Shown piece by piece: positions 37,050 through 45,149 of a stretch of DNA of 64,000 bases. A model generated the notes under the pieces. The model did no database searches, was not told where the DNA came from, and saw only the letters and a list, made by a program, of their open reading frames with translations. Numbering within the stretch: position 1 is the first letter of the stretch; each line of letters begins with the position of its first letter. A program made the position numbers and the translations under genes. Source of the stretch: Trebouxia sp. TZW2008 (lineage: Eukaryota > Chlorophyta > Trebouxiophyceae > Trebouxiales > Trebouxiaceae); contig BDIU01000023.1 in the NCBI GenBank assembly GCA_002118135.1, positions 269,909 to 333,908 of the forward strand, read 5' to 3'.

Positions 37050-37323
37050 TGTAACAGAGTTACGTCTTCAGATCCAGGAATTATCACATCGGCACTTAGG
37101 TTCGGACTTTTGCGCACAAGAAAGGTGCTAAGAGCTTAAGTTCGGGTNNNNNNNNNNNNNNNNNNNNNNNNNNNNNNNNNNNNNNNNNNNNNNNNNNNNN
37201 NNNNNNNNNNNNNNNNNNNNNNNNNNNNNNNNNNNNNNNNNNNNNNNNNNNNNNNNGGTGCTAAGAGCTTAAGTTCGGGTCCTCTCCACGAAATAGTCGT
37301 GGGTTCGAATCCGGTATGTCACA
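37050..37323. mobile_element. 141-bp TG...CA element, copy 1 (contains assembly gap)
   Basis: It begins TGTAACAGAGTTAC and ends GTATGTCACA, flanked by GATGC on both sides (37045-37049 and 37324-37328). It contains the exact Pol III B-box string GGTTCGAATCC (37302-37312) and a CCACGA/TCGTGG hairpin. The annotated length is inflated by 109 Ns plus a 24-bp sequence present on both sides of the gap; subtracting both leaves 141 bp, equal to copy 2. It interrupts the fibre frame. Confidence 0.85.
37148..37256. other. Assembly gap (109 N)
   Basis: Run of N. The 24 bp before the gap (ending AAGTTCGGGT) are identical to the 24 bp after it, which indicates that the contig ends overlap and the gap is probably spurious. 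Confidence 0.95.
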
Positions 37324-37502
37324 GATGCCTACTATGTCTGTGTAATTGCCTGTGTGACCCACTGTGCTGATGACAGGTTGACCTATCAAGTTTGAGTATA
37401 ACCCCGAGTGGCCAGTTGTACTGATGATGGGTAGACGGCTATCCTTCGGCAGCTCAACTGGGGGCTAGCAAGATGGGTGAACTGGGTATCTAAAGGATCT
37501 AC

Positions 37503-37760
37503 GTGAAGTTTTCTTTTCCGCCTGAACCCGAACATGCTAGGGAGTTATTGAGAAAGGCCTGTCAAGATGCCGGTGCCTTGTATTTTAGCATTTCGGACAG
37601 CTTGAATTATCAGGAAAGTGTCAAGTTGCCTCATGAATTGGATGAGTCGATGCTCGACATAGGTCTAGAGCGCATTCGTCGCAATCCAGAACAGATGATC
37701 ACCGATGTGACAGAAGGACTTGACTTTTCTTTGCAATTCATTCAAGAAAATCTCCTTTAA
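37503..37760 (+). pseudogene. Small virus-like reading frame without ATG start
   Basis: An 85-codon open frame ending TAA at 37758-37760, reading FPPEPEHARELLRKACQDA then a mostly acidic tail ending FIQENLL. No ATG precedes it in frame after the TAA at 37491; the only candidate start is GTG. It may be the 3' part of a gene whose 5' part was cut off by the nearby rearrangement point around 37440. It ends exactly where the convergent Lys-rich gene ends. Function unknown. Confidence 0.45.
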
Positions 37761-38304
37761 TTAGCCTATGTAAGGGAACATTGATCTATAAATCAAATCA
37801 GTCTTTGCGCGAGCCATCTTGCTATCGTATGCTGCCTTTGCAAGATTGTTATAATCACGCATCCTAGCATGGACATCCACAGGGTCCTCTTCACTGCTCT
37901 CTTCTTCATCGCTTGTCACTGTCTTGCGCTTTTTTCTTATGGAGCTGCTTCTTCCCCTTCTTCTTCTTGACCGGGCTAGGAGGTGGTGTGGGTTCAGACT
38001 CCTCTTCTGATTCTTCTTCTTCCGAAGGGGTCATCTGCTCGTCTTGTGGTTGTGCGTCGGGCACGTGCATCGGTTCCTCTGGCTTCATTGCCTCTGCTTT
38101 GAACTTTTCGAAGTCCTGTTGTTCCTTGGCTTTTGCGGCTGCCTTGGCTGCTTTCGTGGCTCTGGCTTTTTCGCGGGCTTTTGCCAAGGCCTGTTTTTGG
38201 GCCTCTGACAATTGTCTCTTAGCCGGTACGGGTTGATCAGGTGGGGCAATACCCTTGGTAGGGCTATCAATGACATTAGGGCCATCCGATTGTGTCTGAG
38301 ACAT
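37761..38304 (-). pseudogene. Lys/Glu-rich virus-like protein, frameshifted
   Basis: It starts ATG at 38304 (MSQTQSDGPNVID), then an Ala/Lys-rich helix (KAREKARATKAAKAAAKAK), a Glu/Ser stretch and a PPPSPVKKKKGKK segment. The frame stops after KKAQDSDKR at 37906. One nucleotide off (+1), the same strand continues acidic coding (TSDEEESSEEDPVDVHARM...) to a TAA at 37763-37761. The switch falls at an A6 run near 37931. It is either a decay frameshift or programmed slippage. Composition suggests a nucleic-acid-binding or structural protein. Unidentified. Confidence 0.5.
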
Positions 38305-38329
38305 GACTGCAATGGCTGTCACAACTAGG

Positions 38330-38340
38330 CTGCAGAAAAA
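38330..38340 (-). promoter_or_regulatory. Shared upstream motif TTTTTCTGCAG
   Basis: It lies 26 nt upstream of the ATG of the Lys/Glu-rich gene on the minus strand. The same 11-mer lies 11 nt upstream of the membrane-protein ATG at 40528. A viral promoter element is a plausible reading; only two occurrences support it. Confidence 0.35.
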
Positions 38341-38376
38341 GTGATCACTGCAGCTTCTTCTGCTGTTCTGTTGAAA

Positions 38377-38651
38377 ATGTCTACGTTCGGCAGCAGTTAC
38401 TCTTCTGCTTTGGGTAGTAACAACTACGGCTTCGGCTCCCTTGCTTCATTTGTCATTGGCACGCCAGGTAGTTACCAGACTTCTTACAGTAACAGCTTAG
38501 GAGCATACACAGCTGATCCAGCCAACACAGGAGTAGCAGGGATGGCAGGGTATGCACAGCTTCCTGCCGATTGGGCAGCTACCACCGGCGTCACGCAGAT
38601 CCTAAACAAGCCTACCTTGTCTGTGGTGAGCGCTAGTGGGTCTTACACGCC
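38377..38651 (+). pseudogene. Virus-like fibre protein N-terminal piece
   Basis: ATG at 38377 opens MSTFGSSYSSALGSNNYGFG..., Ser/Gly/Tyr-rich. It then reads LPADWAATTGVTQILNKP and LSVVSASGSYT, the fibre-repeat pattern. Similarity ends at about 38651; the open frame continues to 38835 in unrelated sequence. Orientation is opposite to the repeat part at 36046-37440. Confidence 0.65.
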
Positions 38652-39557
38652 TTCTAGAGTGTTCGATTGCAATTGCTCCCTAGGCCTAATTTTGCCGTCT
38701 CGAGATGTCCATGGCGCTACAAGATCCGGCTTTTTGGCTCTGCGTGTATCCCCGGGATTGTCGGCTGTCAGATCTGAGATCCTAGACACTTGTCCAACCC
38801 TCCTCACGACGGTGCAACCCTGTGGTGAGCGTTGATTTGACGTGTTCAAACCAGCTTCGATAAAAGGCTCTTCTCTTTCCCTCTGATCGATAGGCAATGA
38901 CGTAATGTATCTCGCCCTCTCTAATAACTCTTGGCCGGCCTTCTTGCCTTGAAAGCTGATGTGCCCGGCATAGTCCAAATTTTCCTTCAGGTATTTTAGC
39001 TCAGCTTGGATCTCTTTTGTTTGCAAAAACGTCACAGGAAGTTGCAACAACTCTTGCACATCGTGGCGCCTGCGGCCCTGTCTGACAAACACTGCAGGGG
39101 CGGCACATGATGACTCCACAGAAGGTATAGTTGGCATCATACTGACCATCTTGCAATTGTTTGCTTAATGCACATAAAATGCACGCTTTGTACCTTCGGA
39201 AGAGTTGCTCATATGCACGTCCATTACAAGACGAACGAGAAGGGGTGGTACATGGCTCCGCAGGATGAACATGAATTTCGCCACGTTGCTGCCTGCCAGC
39301 CTGCACCTCTTGGGCTCTATGCCCAACTTCTTCAGCTCCGCCTTGACCATCCCGTTCATAAAGCTCCTTCTCTTTCGAGATGAGAACTGGATGCAGGTGA
39401 CCAAGTCTTGGGCGAATCTGAGCTGTAACCTAGTAGCCCTGAACTCTTGATAGACGGGCAGGTTTTTGTTGCCTCCCTCTTCTGCTGAAGTCAGATGGTA
39501 GAAGATCTCGGCCAAGGTCTGTAGGGAGTCCAGCTGGCCGTCCCACCAGTCGCTCAT
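38652..39557 (-). pseudogene. Virus-like gene, frameshifted
   Basis: It starts ATG at 39557 (MSDWWDGQLDSLQTLAEIF), overlapping the upstream gene by 4 nt. The first frame runs 130 codons to 39165. Protein-like coding then continues on the same strand in other frames, with a Cys-rich segment (KACILCALSKQLQD...CGVIMCRPC), then an EIQAELKYLKENLDYAGHI segment, down to about 38650. At least two frameshifts are needed to read it as one product. No family recognised; the spaced Cys pairs could bind zinc. Confidence 0.5.
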
Positions 39558-39763
39558 CTGCCCAAAGGCGGTACCCAGTGTCGGTTAAGGTGCTCGAAGG
39601 GCGGTTGTGCTGTGCCTAGATTGCCGTCTAGTTCATACTCTATCAACCGCAGGTACTTTTTGATCATTGCACGCTGGTCTGGATCTATCTTCATGCGGTA
39701 CAGATTTCTGTGTATTACGCTGAAGTAATCTATGGTCGTATCTGTATGAATGACTGCGCTCAT
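39554..39763 (-). CDS. Small virus-like protein, 69 aa
   Basis: ATG at 39763, stop at 39554. It overlaps its neighbours by 4 nt on both sides (ATGA). The sequence includes IDYFSVIHRNLYRMKIDPDQ and a hydrophilic C-terminus. No family recognised. The tight overlaps are its main support as a real viral gene. Confidence 0.55.
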   Translation of the reverse strand: MSAVIHTDTTIDYFSVIHRNLYRMKIDPDQRAMIKKYLRLIEYELDGNLGTAQPPFEHLNRHWVPPLGR

Positions 39764-40280
39764 GACTCACTTGGAGTAGGCGGCGGTGTAGCGGCGGGGA
39801 GCTTTGCAGCCGCTGCGTGATATGCTGCTCTGGCTGCTAGGATAAAGTGTCTGAGGATGACGTTCAGGTGAAGGTGCGCCTGTTGAGCTTGCTCGAAGGT
39901 GATCTTCTGGTTTGTGTTGACGGCGATGTCTGCCTGGTCAGAAGCCAAGATCTCTAGCTCGCTGTTGACGAAGTTGTAGTTGGGGAGGAACTCTCTAGGT
40001 GTAACAGAGTTACGTCTTCAGATCCAGGAATTAACACATCGGCACTTAGATTCGGACTTTTGCGCACAAGAAAGGTGCTAAGAGCTTAAGTTCGGGTCCT
40101 CTCCACGAAATAGTCGTGGGTTCGAATCCGGTATGGTACACTAGGTGGGTCGGGCATGCTAGAGAACTCTATTGTGTGCAACAAGATCCTCAGCAGCGCT
40201 TTATCTCTGGGGCTGAACGTAGTCTTCGACGTCGCTTTTAGAATACCCTCTAGGGCTGCCTTGATCTCTGTAGGGTTCAT
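39760..40280 (-). pseudogene. Virus-like gene interrupted by the 141-bp element
   Basis: The 5' part starts ATG at 40280 (MNPTEIKAALEGILKATSK) and runs to the element at 40141. The 3' part resumes after the left target duplicate and ends at 39760 (...TPPPTPSES). Without the element and one CTAGG copy the two parts share one reading frame, so a single protein of about 126 residues was split by insertion. It has helix-rich Ala stretches in the C-terminal part. Unidentified. Confidence 0.65.
40000..40140. mobile_element. 141-bp TG...CA element, copy 2
   Basis: Complete copy, TGTAACAGAG...GGTATGGTACA, flanked by CTAGG at 39995-39999 and 40141-40145. It is about 97% identical to copy 1 (four differences). 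It has a terminal GTAAC/GTTAC hairpin, a CCACGA/TCGTGG hairpin and GGTTCGAATCC at 40119-40129. There is no coding capacity. TG...CA ends with a 5-bp duplication fit a solo LTR or TRIM-like element; the B-box string suggests a tRNA-related origin instead or as well. Confidence 0.85.
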
Positions 40281-40528
40281 GCTCCTTCTGTGACGTCGAC
40301 AAGTTCAATAATGGAATCGGTGAACCGAGTCTCAAGGAGGAGGAGCTCCTCTATGTCAAACTTCTTCTTGATTTCCTTTAATTGCCTTATCGCCAGTTCC
40401 ACATGCTTCTTCAAGTTCTCGTAAGCAGTGCTCATCACAAGCGATGATCTGAAAATTACAAAGATTGCTACTAAAATCAAAAACTTTAAGATGATAAGAA
40501 CTTCGACGACGACTGGCACATCAGCCAT
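40277..40528 (-). CDS. Small virus-like membrane protein with coiled coil, 83 aa
   Basis: ATG at 40528. Residues about 5-27 (VVVEVLIILKFLILVAIFVI) form one transmembrane helix. The rest is amphipathic and Lys/Glu-rich (LAIRQLKEIKKKFDIEELLL), likely a coiled coil. Its stop overlaps the next gene's start by 4 nt. First gene of the minus-strand cluster, with the TTTTTCTGCAG motif 11 nt before the start. Function unknown. Confidence 0.6.
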   Translation of the reverse strand: MADVPVVVEVLIILKFLILVAIFVIFRSSLVMSTAYENLKKHVELAIRQLKEIKKKFDIEELLLLETRFTDSIIELVDVTEGA

Positions 40529-40538
40529 CCTATTGTAG

Positions 40539-40549
40539 CTGCAGAAAAA
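40539..40549 (-). promoter_or_regulatory. Shared upstream motif TTTTTCTGCAG, second site
   Basis: Identical 11-mer to 38330-38340, here 11 nt upstream of the first gene of the minus-strand viral cluster. Confidence 0.35.
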
Positions 40550-42660
40550 ACAGACAGAATCTAAAAGAAGTCAGAACTCCACGTGTCTGCGTGCAGAGAA
40601 GATCAAGGTTATGTCATCCTGCCAGAATAGGAATTTCAATAGGTTTGTTGGCCCAGCTTCTGCAGTAACTACACACAACTTCTGTAGGATCAGCGCCACA
40701 TCACTGTGGATCAGCGCCTAAAGTTTGCGCGCTCTGCGTACAACCTCTATAGCCACTGCGTGCAGCTGTCACTAGCTCTGCGTGCAGAGATCAAAAGTTC
40801 GAATTTGTCTGGGTTATGTTAGGATCCCAAGGTTGTGTACAAGAGCAGCGCTGCAAGCGGCGGAAAGCAAGGGGTGTCAGAGTGTGTGACGCAAACTACT
40901 AGCTGTACCTATGTACCATGTACTTCTCAGTTCCTCCAGAAGTCCTCATTACTAACAGAACCTCTGTTTTCTCAGAGAACTTTAGGTACATTGGTACATA
41001 GGGTACATTACCGTTACTACTAGTATTCTCTCTAAAATTTAGATAGAAGTACTAGGTCAAGTACTACAAGGATATTATTGATGATTTTAAGGAAATGCCA
41101 TGTACCGGTGTACCTCTGTAGGGTTTGGGATACTCACATACTGCCTGGTGATTTCAGATACTTAAAACCTGGCATTTGAAATTACAGGAATCTGACAGTG
41201 TAATACACACACTCACAGACACCCCTTCTTAGGTAACCATGACATAACCCTGTGAAACACTGCAATTAGTCAATGGTCAGTGGTCAGTGTTGTAAATATA
41301 TATACGTAACGCAAAGCAAGGACATGTCAGCAAGACTGGCAAGTTTCACAAAGTCCGGTGTGTTTCGTATTGATGACTGCTCATATGTATGCTGCTGATT
41401 AGGCAACTCATGGCTCCATGACATGCATCCATAGATCAGCATTTGGAGGTCCATAAGTGCGATGTGCATGTTTAAACATCGTGCATAAACATCATACAAA
41501 AAGAACATATGGCTTTTGTGCCCAGACATGCTGGTCTGAACAACATGATATGCTGGCAACACGAAGTTTCCACAACAGCAATTACTGAGCAGTGCAGATG
41601 GAGAGCCAGACATTCCAGTGTGCAGAACGTGCACTCAATTTGATTGAGGACACAGGTGTCACTCCTACTGTTGCATCAATGCCTTATAATCACTGCCTTG
41701 TAATGTTTCATTACAACTCTACATAATTTGAAACAATTTCACCACCGTCAAATATATAGGCAACCAACATCGCACAATGGCGGTTGTTCTAGGCACTACA
41801 CACAACAAAATTAAACAACATTGATGCAAGTTCAGGTTGGTAAATATACACTCATGCAGGTCTGATTACATATATACACTCCTGCAAGTCTAGGTATGTA
41901 CATATATGGTACAAGACACTCAGGTATGGTACAAGACATCTAGCACAAAAAATCCTCTCCACAAAATTGTGCACAAAGATTGCACAAGGATAATTGTGCT
42001 TCTCCAATGACATGTTCCTGTCGACAGGAACACCAAACTGCTCTACTTTGTCACGATTGTTTCACTGAACCTTGAAAACCATACATACTGATCAGCACAA
42101 TATTGGGGTTTCTGAAAACAGCTTCTGCAAACACTACCAGGCATATACAGGTGCCACATTGCCCATCAAACTTATGTAACTAACTTGTACACAAAAATGC
42201 CAGATTTGCCCCATTTGTGACTTTGCGACTGTGAAACAAACATTGGGACTGCAGTCTACGCTTGCAAGTCAAGCTTGAATGACGGGAACAACAAAATGCT
42301 CTTCTTTGCCACGATTGGTTCACCAATCCTTGAAAACCATAGATTCTAATCAGCATAAATATCGGGGTCTCTGGGTTTTCTGAGGTCTCCAGACACTACA
42401 GGGTATACAGGTGCCAGATTCCCAATCAAAATTATGTAACTAACTTGCACAAAATTGCTAGAGTTGTAACTTGCAATTGTGTAGCTCTGAGCCTGCAGTT
42501 TGCCCTTGCAAGTCAGGTTGTATTGCACGTAGGTGCAGACAAGTCGTCAGCCTTGCCAAACATAACCAAGGAAGCAGTGCTGCTTAGGCATGAAGGAAGC
42601 ACATGCCTCCTTAGTGACCCAGACACCCTGTAGTGGGGTGTCCAACTGGTTGGTCTCCCC
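40550..42660. other. Region without supported gene
   Basis: No exon chain was recognised. It is A/T-richer than its surroundings around 41000-42500 and includes a roughly 258-bp direct duplication (42020-42530). Upstream exons of the Nudix gene, if displaced by the viral insertion, could lie here but were not seen. Confidence 0.5.
42020..42530. repeat. Diverged tandem duplication, ~258-bp unit
   Basis: The segment starting GGAACACCAAACTGCTC (42027) is repeated from 42285 (GGAACAACAAAATGCTC). It includes CCTTGAAAACCATA, ACAGGTGCCA and ATGTAACTAACTTG, and extends to CTTGCAAGTCA. Non-coding. Confidence 0.8.
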
Positions 42661-43685
42661 TCAATCTTGAAGAAAAAATCTTTTAAGAGCAGCATTTTCC
42701 GGAGTTCCGTCCGCTGGCAAAAGAACAACGCCATGCGGTATGGGTATGTATGGGTAAAGTCCACCTGTATGACCAGGCAGGAAAGCTTGACGCACACTTG
42801 CACCATTCAGCAGTACAGATATACAACACCCTGCTGAATGTGCAATGAGGGAGTGGCACAAGGGTGCATATGGTACAGTACACTTCAAACCAATGCTTTA
42901 TAGTGGCAGTCATTGTCGCCAGAGAAACACTGAAGCTCATTGTATGCAGAAGCAAAGACTTCTCAGGACTGTTTCAAAGCAAACAATATGTCAATTGCGG
43001 CAAGGTTGAACAAGCATAACACGCGTTACTTTGCCTTTGCTGGTAGGGGCTTGGCTTGTTCACTAACAAAGGAGGCAAGCTACTATGATGAACCTTAAAC
43101 AATGATGTCACTTCAAGACTGACCTTCAAAGATAGCAACCTCTACAGCATCAACGCCTTGCATCAATCTCGGGTCCCAAGGCACAGAACCAGGCCTAAAC
43201 ACAACCCTACAGTTTATTGTGACAACATGCCCTGCCCCTGCAGTCGCACAGACCAGATGTATTGCACGGTCTCTCTCATGCTTGCTTGTTTTGGTGTTGC
43301 CATTTGCAAGCAAGCTGTGTTGTTTTGAGGCTCAGCACTATACGACTACAATCAATAACACAAGCCAATCAACAGGTTGGCGGAGAGGATTTTAAGCGCA
43401 AATTTTGCGTATGTGCAGCAGATGCAAAAGATATACATTCTGACTAAAGTAGACTTCACCTGGCACCCACTGCAGTTCATTTAGATATGTGGTGACATCA
43501 ACACCAGGAAGACCCATTTGGTTCGCAAAGCCACATTGGCGGCATGGGTCCATCATTGCCAAGAGAGCTTCGCAACTCAGGCCAATATAGGCTAGCGTGT
43601 AAGGAATGGTCACACGATATGGTGTAGGGTTTGCTTTAAAAAGGATTTGGTCATCCATTTCCGGAACCACAAGCAGACGAAACTC
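42661..43685 (-). CDS. Unrecognised protein, three C-terminal exons
   Basis: Exons 43685-43460, 43237-43124 and 42830-42661 (stop TGA) join with phases 1 and 1 and clean GT-AG sites, giving about 170 residues. Landmarks are EFRLLVVPEMDDQILFKANP, a Cys-rich MDPCRQCGFANQMGLPGVD, VVFRPGSVPWDPRLMQGVDA, and a C-terminal FLPGHTGGLYPYIPIPHGVV ending in LPADGTPENAALKRFF. I do not recognise the family. The first exon enters in phase 0, so at least one upstream exon exists; a candidate start at 44193 (MATTYDLH) is weak. The consistent phasing and conserved-looking Gly/Pro pattern suggest a genuine, possibly alga-specific gene. Confidence 0.65.
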
Positions 43686-44804
43686 CTATGGAGACAAAAT
43701 GGGCTCAGTTTGTCTGGCTGGAGGGGTGCTTTGTTGACAGCATGGCAGTCTGTGCTGACACCAGAATTTGGCACTGCACAGACAGCATGGACACCTCACC
43801 AGACAAGTGCTTGAGCAATGCAATCAAAAATATACATATACATGCACTTAAGCGCAATCTTTTGGTGCACAGCTCAAGAAGCTCAGGCAAAAGCAAGCTG
43901 AATGTACTGCAACAAAAGTAACACTGCTTGCAGAGTTGCTTGGCCAAGCGCAGCAAGGCTGTCTGATGCAGAAATGCTCATGCCACAGAAGTGCAAGCTG
44001 CGGCCAGACCATGGCTTGAGCAGCTACTGTTTAGGCACTTACACAGATACGGGCGGAGTTGTTAGACATTGGAGGTTGCCACTTGGGATGGGACTCTGAC
44101 GCATTTGCAAGGTGCCTAGGCTGGGTTGAGTTGAGTGAGCTTTTGGCATCCTGCGGGCCGTGCTCGGACATGCAAGTCATACGTCGTGGCCATGGTCGCA
44201 GCTTTTGATTGTCTGGTCCCTGCAGGAGCAAGACGATATTGTGCGGTGTGTCGGTGAGATGGCAGCGAGAGAATAGGTACTTATCGTGAAGGCACGGGTG
44301 ACAAGACAGCGTGCGTTCACAATCCGCTTGCTTCTTGCACACTTTGGAGAATCCGGACCTTTCGTGCTCAGGAGTTCAGCAAGCTTTTGGAGTGTAGCAG
44401 CGCTCGAGTCTTGCGGAGATTCTTGCGAATGTGCTTGCAGAGATACTTGCAAATTACCTCGTTTCTTGACGCAACAGGTTGTCTCTCGGGCGCAGCTCCA
44501 GTGGAGGACGTATTGGAGCAAGTGCAAACTGCAAGAAGCGTGAACACGTACAAAAGAACTACTAACCAGCTGCAGACCTGTCCGCAGACCACGCGCCGGA
44601 GTGAGTCGCGAGGAGGCATTGCCAGTAAGCAGCGCTGCAAGCTGCTCTCGGAATTACTGCACGTGGATCCCCGTGAGCAGCGCGGCAGTGTTGCCAGCCT
44701 TGGGTGCCAAACCTTGCAATTGTAGCAGATAAACTGGATAGAGCGGATCGTGACCAGCATCGCACCTTATCCGTCGTCGTCACAGGGCGGTAAGGCGATG
44801 CGGA

Positions 44805-45149
44805 CCGTAATCAGCTTTTCGCATCAACTTCGCTTGCGCAAACCGCTGCGCAGCTTTGGCGAGCAGCTCAGCAGCTCCGCAGCTGACAGACGACGATGTC
44901 GTCGTTCTGTGGTCTATCCCGCTCGAGCTTGCTGGAGCCGACGTGTTGCATGTGCCTGACAAACAGCTGTCACCAGGGCGCAACTGGTCCCGTCAGCATG
45001 ATTCAGAAGCTTTGCGCTTGCCGTTCTGCCGAGAAGGGGTGCACCTGTTGCAAGAAGAGCTGTCTTTGGGGAGCCGAGACAAGTTGAAATCGCCTACGCG
45101 TGCACTGCAACAGTACCAGTGTGCCACTGTCGGCAGGGAGTTTTCGTAG
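44805..45149 (+). other. Possible exon, unidentified
   Basis: An open frame after a TAA at 44808 reads PQLTDDDVVVLWSIPLELA and continues to a stop at 45149, with no ATG. It could be an internal exon preceded by AATCAG, or chance. The rest of 43686-46590 shows only scattered short frames, one of which (about 45785-45975, PVRLKREWILCGDALIHS) may also be exonic. Confidence 0.25.

Larger units (their letters stand above)
36046..37440 (-). pseudogene. Virus-like fibre protein, repeat region, interrupted
   Basis: On the minus strand successive repeats of about 15-30 residues follow patterns such as YQSLTGQPVLATVATSGKY, SDLSGTPALAPVATAGT, and NWTETNTAAADFILKKPS. The frame is broken by TAA at 36966-36964 and by TAG at 36174-36172. 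Repeat coding resumes directly beyond each stop, in the same frame, down to about 36046. A 141-bp element interrupts it at 37050-37323. The N-terminus is absent here; a matching start piece lies inverted at 38377-38651. Confidence 0.75.
36046..40549. mobile_element. Endogenous virus-like element, decayed
   Basis: About 4.5 kb without introns, with compact reading frames. These include a fibre-like protein made of GKYSDLTGTPALAPVAT-type repeats, a Lys/Glu-rich protein, and four small frames on the minus strand, the original genes overlapping by 4 nt. This contrasts with the intron-rich flanks. Nonsense codons, a frameshift, an apparent inversion and two small insertions show decay. Fibre repeats of this kind are common in large algal DNA viruses and tailed phages. 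No capsid protein, ATPase or polymerase is visible, so the viral group (giant virus, polinton-like virus or other) stays open. The left edge is where the fibre repeat breaks off near 36046. The right edge is placed after the promoter-like motif at 40539-40549. Confidence 0.7.

Noticed and set aside
37290..37323. tRNA gene suggested by GGTTCGAATCC with a preceding hairpin
   Set aside because: The T-stem does not pair beyond two bases and no acceptor or anticodon stem fits. The sequence belongs to the 141-bp repeated element.
37050..40140. 141-bp element as an introner (self-made intron)
   Set aside because: GT and AG dinucleotides can be found at the edges, but splicing would shift the frame in copy 1. 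A plain transposon insertion explains the duplications better.
36046..40549. Bacterial contamination
   Set aside because: Host sequence is continuous on both sides, and the island carries nonsense and frameshift damage plus insertions expected of integrated DNA.
44177..44725. Overlapping open frames on both strands near 44200-44720
   Set aside because: No motif, no phase-compatible splice chain and similar openness on both strands; treated as chance.
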